Part shown: positions 1-7,161 of the stretch, in pieces
Layout: the number at the start of each line of letters is the position of its first letter
Position numbering within the stretch: position 1 is the first letter of the stretch
DNA from: Achromobacter sp. Root83
GTDB lineage: Bacteria > Pseudomonadota > Gammaproteobacteria > Burkholderiales > Burkholderiaceae_B
NCBI RefSeq assembly: GCF_001428845.1
Contig: NZ_LMIU01000008.1
Span: 1 to 64,000, forward strand
Direction: 5' to 3'
Length of the DNA: 64,000 nt
Position numbers and translations under genes: made by a program
Notes under the pieces: model-generated
What the model was told of the DNA's origin: nothing
What the model saw: the letters and a program-made list of their open reading frames with translations, nothing else
Databases searched by the model: none

Positions 1-275
1 TCCATGACCGGCTTGGAGGCCAGCGCGCCGATGTTGCCCAGGCCCAGCACCGCGGTGCCGTTGGTGATCACGCCGACCAGGTTGCCGCGGGCGGTGTAAC
101 GAAACACGTTGGCGGGATCCGCCACGATTTCCTCACAGGCCGCCGCCACGCCGGGCGAGTACGCCAGCGCCAGATCGCGCTGGTTCGTCAACTGCTTGGT
201 CGGCGTGACCGAGATTTTGCCGGGGCGCCCGTGCTCGTGGTATTCAAGGGCGGCTTTGCGAAGGTTGGCATCCAT
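1..275 (-). CDS. maeB: NADP-dependent malic enzyme, N-terminal part (cut by window edge)
   Basis: Only the first 91 codons are present; the rest lies left of the window. The ATG at 275 opens with [16 protein letters not shown], followed by a [10 protein letters not shown] segment and then [17 protein letters not shown], the N-terminal signature of large MaeB-type malic enzymes. Near the cut is [20 protein letters not shown], a conserved stretch of the malic enzyme family. MaeB oxidatively decarboxylates malate to pyruvate with NADP+ in the cytoplasm; large members usually carry a C-terminal phosphotransacetylase-like domain, which cannot be checked here. The 136-bp gap to the next gene should hold its promoter. 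Confidence 0.93.
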   Translation of the reverse strand, partial: MDANLRKAALEYHEHGRPGKISVTPTKQLTNQRDLALAYSPGVAAACEEIVADPANVFRYTARGNLVGVITNGTAVLGLGNIGALASKPVM

Positions 276-338
276 ATGGGCGGCTACTGGCTAGAGTGTG
301 TGACACGGAAAGAGGGGGGAATTCTATTCCCATGATCG

Positions 339-361
339 GCGTCGCGATACGTCCGCGACGC
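339..361. repeat. 8-bp inverted repeat upstream of maeB
   Basis: GCGTCGCG and CGCGACGC flank a 7-nt spacer in the gap between maeB and the FAD-protein gene. No T tract follows on either strand, so it is not a standard terminator. It could be an operator for maeB or a 3' stem-loop of the FAD-protein mRNA, whose stop lies about 50 bp away. Confidence 0.35.
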
Positions 362-411
362 TCACCCTCTTCAAAGACGAGCGACGAAATCTTACAGCAA
401 GCTGAAAATTG

Positions 412-1299
412 TCAGGTTTCACGCGGCATGAAGTGGGGGAAGCGGCCGTCGGGATCGAACAGCGCCTTCACCCGGTCATCGAGCCGGAACGTGGCCAGAC
501 CGGGCGTCTCCGGTTCCGGTCCGCCCGCCGTCCAAGCCGGCGCGTCGGTCAGCACCGCGCCTTGCAGCCAGGCAAGCGTGCCGCCGTGCCCCAGCAGCAG
601 ATGCGCCAGGTTGACGGTGGCCGGCGCCTCCGGCTTGAGCGCGTCCAGCCGGTAGCGGCCCAGCCAGTGAAGGCCGTCGTTCGTCGCAAAGGCGTCGCCC
701 CCGGAGGCAAGCTGGAACAGCGCGGGCACCAGCCGCTGCACGGTGGCCGAGCGCAGCGGCTGAAGGTCGGCTTCGCCGAAGGGGCCCAGCGTCTCCTCGA
801 CACCGTCGGCCAGCAGCACGTCCGCCGCCAGCACGCCCGATGCGGCGCAGCGGCCGGCCGGCCACGGCGCCGGCGCCGACAGCCATTCGGCCAGCGTCAT
901 GGCGCCGGGCAATCCGGCGAATTGCGTGAGGCCGGCCGCGGCCAGCGCCGCCAGGGGCACGCCGGGCTGGGCGCGCCACGTGGGCGTGTCCGCGGCCAGC
1001 CGCGACAGGCCGGTCATCAGGGCAGGATCGACCCGCAGGCGCGGATGCGCGGCCGGCGCGAAGGGCCCCGCCGCGCCCTGCAATTCCAGCACCACCCGGT
1101 ATTCGGCGCAGAGCGCGCGCGCTTGCGCGACGTCCGCGTCCCGGGTGGGAGTGAGAATGGCGGCAGTGCCGCCCTCGCCGCCCTCGCCCAGATCGCGCAC
1201 CTGGCCCTGGCACAGCAGTGTCAGGCGTTGCACAAAGGCCGCCCAGGGCGTCTGGGCTGGCCGACGGCCAAGGAGGAAAGCACGCCGGGAGGGCTGCAT
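412..1299 (-). CDS. FAD-binding oxidoreductase-like protein (GlcE-like)
   Basis: A 295-aa protein ending in DDRVKALFDPDGRFP, which closely matches the C-terminal R-x-K-x-x-F-D-P-x-x-x-F signature of the GlcE/GlcD glycolate oxidase and vanillyl-alcohol oxidase family. It is shorter than typical GlcE (about 350 aa), and the N-terminal FAD-binding half looks reduced; no clear PxxxxN-type FAD motif was identified. The N-terminus SRRAFLLG resembles a twin-arginine motif, but no hydrophobic segment follows, so export is doubtful. It is divergent from the aminotransferase gene with a 45-bp gap. No glcD or glcF is adjacent, so a glycolate role is not supported; the substrate is unknown. The family call is an inference from the C-terminus. 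Confidence 0.6.
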   Translation of the reverse strand: MQPSRRAFLLGRRPAQTPWAAFVQRLTLLCQGQVRDLGEGGEGGTAAILTPTRDADVAQARALCAEYRVVLELQGAAGPFAPAAHPRLRVDPALMTGLSRLAADTPTWRAQPGVPLAALAAAGLTQFAGLPGAMTLAEWLSAPAPWPAGRCAASGVLAADVLLADGVEETLGPFGEADLQPLRSATVQRLVPALFQLASGGDAFATNDGLHWLGRYRLDALKPEAPATVNLAHLLLGHGGTLAWLQGAVLTDAPAWTAGGPEPETPGLATFRLDDRVKALFDPDGRFPHFMPRET

Positions 1300-1344
1300 G
1301 ACTACAATTCCTTTTATTCGCTACAAGACGCTTTCGAGAATCCG

Positions 1345-2505
1345 ATGCCCCGCCTTGCCACTCGCACCCATGATTTTCTGACATTCCAGGTAATGGAACT
1401 CTTCAAGCAGGCGCAGGCGCTGCAGGCGGCGGGCAAGGACATTATCAGCCTGGGCATCGGCGAACCGGACTTTACCGCGCCCCCCCAGGTCGTGGAAGCG
1501 CTGGAACGCGCCGCGCACGCCGGGCTCAGCGGCTACAGCCCGGGCGCGGGCCTGATGCCGCTGCGCGAGGCCATCGCCCAGTTCTACCAGGACCAGTTCG
1601 GCGCCACGATCGACCCGTCCCGCGTGATCGTCACGGCAGGCGCCTCCGGCGCCCTGACGCTGGCCTGCGCGGCGCTCGTGAATACCGGCGGCGAAGTGCT
1701 GATGCCCGACCCGTCCTATCCGGCCAACAGCAATTTCGTGCTGGCCGCGGGCGGCGTGCCCCGGCTTATCCCCAGCTCGGCCGAAAAGCGCTTCCAGCTT
1801 TCCGCCCAGGACGTGGCCCGGCACTGGACGCCCGCCACGCAGGGCGTGCTGGTGGCCTCGCCCAGCAATCCCACCGGCACGTCCATCGACCACGGCGAAC
1901 TGGCCGAACTGCTGGCGCAAGTGCGCGCGCGCGACGGCTTCGCGATCGTGGACGAGATCTACCTGGGCCTGTCCTATGACGGCCAGCCGCAATCGGCGCT
2001 GACGCTGGACGACGACATCATCGTCATTAACAGCTTTTCCAAGTACTTCCATATGACGGGCTGGCGCCTGGGCTGGATGATCGTGCCCCAGTCCATGGTG
2101 GCCCCCGTGGAGAAAATCGCGTCCAGCCTGGCGATCTGTGCGCCCACGCTGGCCCAGCACGCGGCGCTGGCGTGCTTCACGCCCGCCGCGCTGAAGATCT
2201 TCGAGCATCGCCGCGAAGCCTTCAGGCAGCGCCGCGATTACCTGCTGCCGGAATTCGAACGCCTGGGCATCGACGTGCCGGTCAAGCCGGACGGCGCGTT
2301 CTATATCTATGCCGACATCAGCAGCCTGGGCATGGACAGCGCCACGTTTTCGCAGCGCCTGCTGCTGGAAGCCGGCGTGGCCGCCGTGCCGGGGCTGGAC
2401 TTCGGACCGGCCCATGGCCGCCACACCATGCGCTTTTCCTACGCCACAGGACTGGACCGCTTGGAACAGGCCGTGGCGCGGATGGGCAAACTGCTGGGAC
2501 GCTGA
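1345..2505 (+). CDS. Class I/II pyridoxal-phosphate aminotransferase
   Basis: A 386-aa cytoplasmic fold-type I aminotransferase. ISLGIGEPDF near the N-terminus and the segment NSFSKYFHMTGWRLGW, which holds the Schiff-base lysine (about K233) and the following Gly-Trp-Arg substrate/phosphate region, are diagnostic. ASPSNPTGT (Asn-Pro-x-Gly) and DEIYLGLSYD supply the pyridoxal-binding Asn, Asp and Tyr. The ATG at 1345 (MPRLATRTHDF) matches the usual family start; the frame is open much further upstream, but that stretch overlaps the opposite gene and is not coding. The substrate (aspartate, alanine or another amino acid) cannot be told from motifs alone. Confidence 0.9.
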   Translation: MPRLATRTHDFLTFQVMELFKQAQALQAAGKDIISLGIGEPDFTAPPQVVEALERAAHAGLSGYSPGAGLMPLREAIAQFYQDQFGATIDPSRVIVTAGASGALTLACAALVNTGGEVLMPDPSYPANSNFVLAAGGVPRLIPSSAEKRFQLSAQDVARHWTPATQGVLVASPSNPTGTSIDHGELAELLAQVRARDGFAIVDEIYLGLSYDGQPQSALTLDDDIIVINSFSKYFHMTGWRLGWMIVPQSMVAPVEKIASSLAICAPTLAQHAALACFTPAALKIFEHRREAFRQRRDYLLPEFERLGIDVPVKPDGAFYIYADISSLGMDSATFSQRLLLEAGVAAVPGLDFGPAHGRHTMRFSYATGLDRLEQAVARMGKLLGR

Positions 2506-2522
2506 CGCAAAAACGCCGGATG

Positions 2523-3341
2523 TCAGTCGCGGGCCAAGGCGATGCCCGATGCCAGCGCCAGGCGCCGGCGTTCCGCCTGCACCTTGGCGCCGTAGCCGTT
2601 GTCGTCCGGCCCGGTGGAACCCACATAGCAGGCCAGTCCGCCATCCACCGAACCCCGGCGGTTGATGCAGTCGCGCAGGATCGTGGCGCCGACGCCGATG
2701 TTGGCGGACGGGTCCAGCGCCGTCTTGCCGACCGCGTCGAATTTCTCCTGGTGCACGCTGGTCATCACCTGCATCAGGCCCTGGGCGCCCACGTGGCTTT
2801 CCGCCAGCGGGTTGTAACGGGACTCGATGGCGATCACGGCCAGGACCAGCAAGGGGTCGAGCTGCTTTTCGCGGCTGACCTTGTAGACGGTGTTCAAGAG
2901 CGGGCCGGTCGCGTCATAGGCGACCTTGTACTTGCGCGAGATATAGTTGCGCAGGGCTTCCGCCTGCGGACCCGTCGCCACCGAAGCAGGCTTCTTGGGC
3001 GCCGGAGGCGCAACGCGGGCTGGCCCCAGCATGCCTGTGGCATTGCTGGCGGGAGTGGAAGGAACGGCCATGGCAATTGCCGACGCGGAGTCGGAACCCA
3101 GTTCGGAACCGGCGTCGGTTTCAGAGCCGGTTTGCATGGATGAAGGCGCTAGGGCGGTCAACAAGGCTTTGTGCACATGCAACGCCTGGTCGCGCAAACC
3201 AGGCAGGGCGAATCCCATGCTTACCGTCACAATGACCGCAATGCCCAGATAAACGGAGCAGATGCGCAGGGACTCGGCAAGATATTGGTGCACTCCTTGG
3301 GCCATGTTCCTGAATAGGCTGGCCACTGACGCATCGGGCAT
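2523..3341 (-). CDS. Membrane-anchored lytic transglycosylase (SLT domain)
   Basis: A 272-aa protein that would cleave peptidoglycan glycan strands in the periplasm. One hydrophobic segment (about residues 26-50, VYLGIAVIVTVSMGFALPGL) should anchor it. It is followed by a low-complexity Ser/Ala/Pro linker (about 70-130) and a C-terminal SLT domain. The catalytic Glu is E173 in IAIESRYNPLAES, followed by GAQGLMQVM, the classic SLT motif; ANIGVGATIL and a Cys-containing GLACYVGS repeat near the end are also typical. The start ATG is preceded by GGAGGTTTT. It is convergent with the aminotransferase gene. Confidence 0.9.
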   Translation of the reverse strand: MPDASVASLFRNMAQGVHQYLAESLRICSVYLGIAVIVTVSMGFALPGLRDQALHVHKALLTALAPSSMQTGSETDAGSELGSDSASAIAMAVPSTPASNATGMLGPARVAPPAPKKPASVATGPQAEALRNYISRKYKVAYDATGPLLNTVYKVSREKQLDPLLVLAVIAIESRYNPLAESHVGAQGLMQVMTSVHQEKFDAVGKTALDPSANIGVGATILRDCINRRGSVDGGLACYVGSTGPDDNGYGAKVQAERRRLALASGIALARD

Positions 3342-3422
3342 AAAACCTCCTGCGTGAAAAAGAGGGAGTCAATGTTAACCTCTCTTTGAACCTGAAATGT
3401 AACCAAATCGCTGGGATCTGTA

Positions 3423-4967
3423 GTGAAATACCGCGACCTTAGAGACTTCCTCGCCCAACTTGAACGGATGGGCGACCTGAAACGCATCGCCGCGCCGGTC
3501 TCGACCCGGCTGGAAATGACCGAAATTTCCGACCGCGTGCTGCGCGCCGAGGGCCCCGCCCTGCTGTTTGAAAACGCCCGGCACGACGGCGCCGCGGCGC
3601 AGATGCCGGTGCTGACGAATCTGTTCGGCACGCCTTCGCGGGTAGCCCGCGGCATGGGCGCCGACAGCGTCAGCGCCCTGCGCGACATCGGCGAGCTGCT
3701 GGCCTCGCTGCGCGAACCCGAGGCCCCGAAAGGCCTGCGCGATGCGCTGGCCAAGGTGTCCATGCTGAAGGCCGCGCTTTGGGACATGAGCCCCAAGAAC
3801 GTCAAGGGCCCCGCCTGCCAGGAAATCGTCTGGGAGGGCAAGGACGTGGACCTGACCCGCCTGCCGATCCAGACCTGCTGGCCCGGGGACGTGGCGCCCC
3901 TCCTGACCTGGGGGCTGGTGATCACACGCGGCCCCAACGCGAAGCGCCAAAACCTGGGCATCTATCGCCAGCAGCTGCTGGGGCCCAACAAGCTCATCAT
4001 GCGCTGGCTGTCGCATCGCGGCGGCGCGCTGGATTTCCGCGACCACGCCATCGCGCACCCCGGCACGCCCTTCCCCATCGCGGTCGCGCTGGGCGCCGAC
4101 CCGGCCACCACGCTGGGCGCCGTCACGCCCGTGCCGGACAGCCTGTCCGAATACCAGTTCGCCGGCCTGCTGCGCGGCTCGCGCACCGAGGTCGCGCAGG
4201 CGCTGGGCAGCGACCTTTCCGTGCCGGCCTGGGCCGAGATCGTGCTGGAAGGCCATCTGCTGCCGTCCTCCGACCCGCGCGCCATCAAGCCTGTCGTGCC
4301 CGAAGGCGCGAACCCGCCGCCCAATTCCGACTACGAGATGGCGCTGGAAGGCCCTTACGGCGACCACACCGGCTACTACAACGAGCAGGACTGGTTCCCC
4401 GTCTTCACGGTCGAACGCATCACGATGCGGCGCAACCCCATCTATCACTCCACCTATACGGGCAAGCCGCCCGACGAACCTGCCGTGCTGGGCGTCGCGC
4501 TCAACGAGGTCTTCGTGCCCCTGCTGCGGCGCCAGCTCCCGGAAATCGTGGACTTCTACCTGCCCCCCGAAGGCTGCAGCTACCGTCTGGCCGTGGTGTC
4601 GATCCGCAAGCAGTACGCGGGCCACGCCAAACGGGTCATGTTCGGCCTGTGGAGCATCCTGCGCCAGTTCATGTATACCAAGTTCATCGTGGTGGTGGAC
4701 GAAGACATCAACCCGCGCGATTGGAAGGAAGTGGTGTGGGCGATGACCACCCGCATGGACCCGGTGCGCGACACGCTGCTGGTCGAGAACACCCCGATCG
4801 ACTACCTCGACTTCGCCTCGCCGGTGTCGGGACTGGGCGGCAAGATGGGCATGGACGCCACCAACAAATGGCCCGGCGAAACCCAACGCGAATGGGGCAC
4901 TCCCATCACGATGGACGCCGATGTCAAAAAGCGCGTGGATGACTTGTGGGGGCAACTGGGCCTGTAA
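3423..4967 (+). CDS. ubiD: UbiD-family decarboxylase (4-hydroxy-3-polyprenylbenzoate decarboxylase)
   Basis: A 514-aa protein beginning at a GTG codon ([20 protein letters not shown]). Full family length and the conserved segments [16 protein letters not shown] ([15 protein letters not shown]), [12 protein letters not shown] and [20 protein letters not shown], which carries the acidic catalytic residues, identify UbiD. The enzyme removes the carboxyl group from the octaprenyl-hydroxybenzoate ring in ubiquinone synthesis and needs prenylated FMN made by UbiX. It is monocistronic here and followed at once by a strong terminator. Confidence 0.95.
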   Translation: MKYRDLRDFLAQLERMGDLKRIAAPVSTRLEMTEISDRVLRAEGPALLFENARHDGAAAQMPVLTNLFGTPSRVARGMGADSVSALRDIGELLASLREPEAPKGLRDALAKVSMLKAALWDMSPKNVKGPACQEIVWEGKDVDLTRLPIQTCWPGDVAPLLTWGLVITRGPNAKRQNLGIYRQQLLGPNKLIMRWLSHRGGALDFRDHAIAHPGTPFPIAVALGADPATTLGAVTPVPDSLSEYQFAGLLRGSRTEVAQALGSDLSVPAWAEIVLEGHLLPSSDPRAIKPVVPEGANPPPNSDYEMALEGPYGDHTGYYNEQDWFPVFTVERITMRRNPIYHSTYTGKPPDEPAVLGVALNEVFVPLLRRQLPEIVDFYLPPEGCSYRLAVVSIRKQYAGHAKRVMFGLWSILRQFMYTKFIVVVDEDINPRDWKEVVWAMTTRMDPVRDTLLVENTPIDYLDFASPVSGLGGKMGMDATNKWPGETQREWGTPITMDADVKKRVDDLWGQLGL

Positions 4968-4998
4968 AAAAACCCCGCCACGAAGGCGGGGTTTTTTT
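4965..4998 (+). terminator. Rho-independent terminator after ubiD
   Basis: CCCCGCC (4973-4979) pairs with GGCGGGG (4985-4991) around a 5-nt loop and is followed by seven T residues. An A tract on the left side means it may also work for transcripts coming from the minus strand. Confidence 0.9.
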
Positions 4999-5035
4999 GC
5001 CGGGCCGTTCCCAAGGGGAAAGGCCCGGGGCGCCG

Positions 5036-5398
5036 CTAGCGCGGGGCCCCGTCCCGGTCCTGGCGCATGCCCTGCCAGGTCTTGAACAACTGCCAGCCGA
5101 CAAAAGCGCCGCCGGCGATCTTCAAGAGCTTGGACCGCTTGCCCCCGCGCATGAACATGGCGGACAAGGACGAACTGACGATGGGGTAGCGCCGCGCCAG
5201 GCTGATCGCCTGCAAGGCCCAGCGGGACGCGCCGCCGGAAGCCAGGCCCGGCAGCATGCCGCGGATCAGCGCCGCCGGCTCAAGCTTGCGTCCGGTGGAC
5301 ACGATGCTTTGCGCCAGCGATTCGCGTTCGATGGCGGCGCGGGCGCGCAACAGTTCGATGCGGACCGCGCGGTCGATGGTGGGAGATCTTTTCCGCAT
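5036..5398 (-). CDS. Conserved hypothetical protein, third gene of a YqjD/YqjE-type operon
   Basis: A 120-aa basic protein, MRKRSPTIDRAVRIELLRARAAIERESLAQ. The N-terminal half is predicted helical and charged; a short hydrophobic segment (KIAGGAFVGWQLFKTW) lies near the C-terminus. It starts 3 bp after the stop of the holin-like gene, so the two are co-transcribed. By position it corresponds to the yqjK-type gene that follows yqjD-yqjE in many proteobacteria. The molecular function is not known; a role at the inner membrane in stress or stationary phase is inference from its neighbours. Confidence 0.7.
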   Translation of the reverse strand: MRKRSPTIDRAVRIELLRARAAIERESLAQSIVSTGRKLEPAALIRGMLPGLASGGASRWALQAISLARRYPIVSSSLSAMFMRGGKRSKLLKIAGGAFVGWQLFKTWQGMRQDRDGAPR

Positions 5399-5401
5399 GG
5401 T

Positions 5402-5818
5402 TCAGGCCTCCTCGCGCCGGCGCGCGGCCGAATCGTCATCGCCTTGCGCATCGCGCACCCGTTCCAGCAGTTCCGCGTCGCGCCCAAGCTCTTCGAGGGT
5501 GGCCGAGAATGGCGCCGGCCCGTAGACCAGTCCATGCCGCACCACCAGCAACAGCACCACGCCGACAATGCCGTAGAACGCCGCCAGCAGGCCCAGGGCC
5601 AGGTAGCGGTCTTCGGTGGGCCAGAACGCCACGGCGACGCTGATGGTAGCCACCAGCACGGCCAGCGTCAGAAAGAGCAAGGCCGCGAAGGCCATGCCCA
5701 GCAGCTTCAGCAGGCGCGCCTTTTCATCCGCCGCTTCCAGAGCCAGCAGCTCCAGACGCGTGCGCAGCAGCCCGACCAGGCTGGACGCGACGCCAAAAAC
5801 AGATTTTCGTAGACCCAT
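5402..5818 (-). CDS. YqjE-like phage-holin-superfamily membrane protein
   Basis: A 138-aa protein with start chosen at MGLRKSVFGVASSLVG; the upstream extension of the frame runs into non-coding sequence. Two strong membrane segments, about LLGMAFAALLFLTLAVLVAT and LALGLLAAFYGIVGVVLLLV, are separated by a short polar loop. An N-terminal amphipathic helix rich in Leu/Glu and a charged C-terminal tail complete the usual YqjE architecture. It lies between a DUF883 gene and a small basic-protein gene. The holin label reflects topology only; lysis is not implied. Confidence 0.8.
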   Translation of the reverse strand: MGLRKSVFGVASSLVGLLRTRLELLALEAADEKARLLKLLGMAFAALLFLTLAVLVATISVAVAFWPTEDRYLALGLLAAFYGIVGVVLLLVVRHGLVYGPAPFSATLEELGRDAELLERVRDAQGDDDSAARRREEA

Positions 5819-5886
5819 GACGTAAAGGACGACGGGCGGGAGACGCGGCAATACGCCTGCGCCGCCCGCCCGGACGTCCTGCCTTA

Positions 5887-6204
5887 TCAGCGGCGGCTGA
5901 TCAGCAAGCCGAGCAGCAGGCCGGTCACGCCTGCAACACCGATGGCTTGCCAAGGATTGTCATGCACGTAGTCGTCCGTCGCGCGGGCGGCCTTGCGGCC
6001 ACGCTCGAGCACGGCGTCCTGAGCTTCGTACAAGGCTTCGCGCGTGCGCTTGAGCGACGTCATGGCGCGGTCGCGCAGTTCGTTGGCCTTGTCGCCGGTG
6101 CTGCTGGCGGCTTCGCGCAGCAGGCTTTCGGCATCATTCAGGCTGGTCTTGACACTGTCGATGAGTTTTTCTTTTGCGACGTCTTCGGATTTTCTCGTTG
6201 CCAT
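5887..6204 (-). CDS. DUF883 (ElaB/YqjD-type) membrane protein
   Basis: A 105-aa protein with a long amphipathic helix (about 10-75; KEKLIDSVKTSLNDAESLLR) followed by the family's typical tail DNPWQAIGVAGVTGLLLGLL, a single C-terminal membrane anchor, ending in SRR. E. coli YqjD and ElaB are inner-membrane proteins that bind ribosomes in stationary phase; that role here is by homology. First gene of a three-gene minus-strand operon, 68 bp before the YqjE-like gene. SD: AGGAGCTCAAGAA before the ATG. Confidence 0.9.
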   Translation of the reverse strand: MATRKSEDVAKEKLIDSVKTSLNDAESLLREAASSTGDKANELRDRAMTSLKRTREALYEAQDAVLERGRKAARATDDYVHDNPWQAIGVAGVTGLLLGLLISRR

Positions 6205-6287
6205 TTCTTGAGCTCCTGTTGTGTGTCCATGACGAAACCATCATACCAGCCGCCATGGGATGAACATGGCGCGCTTGCTACCGGGTG

Positions 6288-7019
6288 CTACTTGATCTGC
6301 GTAATCTCAACGGCGGACTTCACGCCCCCCTGATCGATATCCTGCTTCATCACCAGATTCACGGCGGGGCAGTACCAATCAGTGACCGTGGTGTTCATGC
6401 CGGGGATCGGAATGGTCAGGCCCTGGAAGGTGGCCATGGTGGGATCGGAGTTGCGCGTGTAGGTGATCGGATGGCAGGACTGCTTGCCCAAGGCGGTATC
6501 CACCGCCGTCTTGCTGCCCACCGTTTTTTCGCCGATGCGCACCGTGGTGCTGGGCTGGCCGCCGACGGGCGCTTCCTTGCCGATCTTCAGGCGGAACGAC
6601 GAGCCGGGCAGCTTCTGGCCCGGGTTGAGTTTTCCGTCGTAGGCAAAGAGACCCAGCATGCGCAGGTCGAACTGGCCTTCGGAGGGTTGGGGAGCTTCGC
6701 CGGCGCTGGCGTAGCGCAGGAAGGTGGCCTGGCCGCCCTTGACCGTCATCAGGTAGTCGAGTTTGGATTTGCCGGGCGGCAGGCCCGCATAGCTGAACCG
6801 GGCCACGCCCTGCACGCGCGCGCGGCAATTGTCGCCATTGCTTTTTGTAACCTCGGCGAAGGTCAGGTCGGCGCCCAGCGCCAGGTTGCCCGAGCCGGTC
6901 AATTGGACCGCGCCGCCGTCATGCATGAATTGCGCATCGCACACGCCGGCCTGCGCCGTCGCGGCCGCGCCGAGCGCGCCGGCCGCAAAAACCAGGGATG
7001 CCATTTTTCGCATCGTCAC
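6288..7019 (-). CDS. Secreted protein of unknown function
   Basis: A 243-aa protein with a clear signal peptide (MRKMASLVFAAGALGAAATAQA, cleavage likely before GVCDAQF). The mature part is predicted mostly beta and contains five cysteines (for example VCDAQF, DNCRAR, QSCHPI, DWYCPA), compatible with disulfides in the periplasm. I do not recognise the domain. The GTG at 7019 is preferred over the ATG at 7013 because GGAG lies 6 nt before the GTG and 12 nt before the ATG. Neither neighbour suggests a function. Confidence 0.7.
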   Translation of the reverse strand: MTMRKMASLVFAAGALGAAATAQAGVCDAQFMHDGGAVQLTGSGNLALGADLTFAEVTKSNGDNCRARVQGVARFSYAGLPPGKSKLDYLMTVKGGQATFLRYASAGEAPQPSEGQFDLRMLGLFAYDGKLNPGQKLPGSSFRLKIGKEAPVGGQPSTTVRIGEKTVGSKTAVDTALGKQSCHPITYTRNSDPTMATFQGLTIPIPGMNTTVTDWYCPAVNLVMKQDIDQGGVKSAVEITQIK

Positions 7020-7161
7020 AAGCCACTCCAGAAATCAGAAAACGCCGCCCGCACTGGCGCGGCGGCTGGCTTGATACTACACCGGTTGCCGCGCCCGGCG
7101 TATGTCGGAACGTGTCGGGCGCGGCCTGCCTTCGGGCCGCGTGTTTCAGGCCATGCGAGGG

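Noticed and set aside
3375..4955. Long minus-strand open frame opposite ubiD
   Set aside because: Shadow of ubiD, which has all its family motifs in the plus frame.
5402..5818. Phage holin as evidence of a prophage
   Set aside because: The gene sits in the usual yqjD-yqjE type chromosomal operon; no other phage gene is near.
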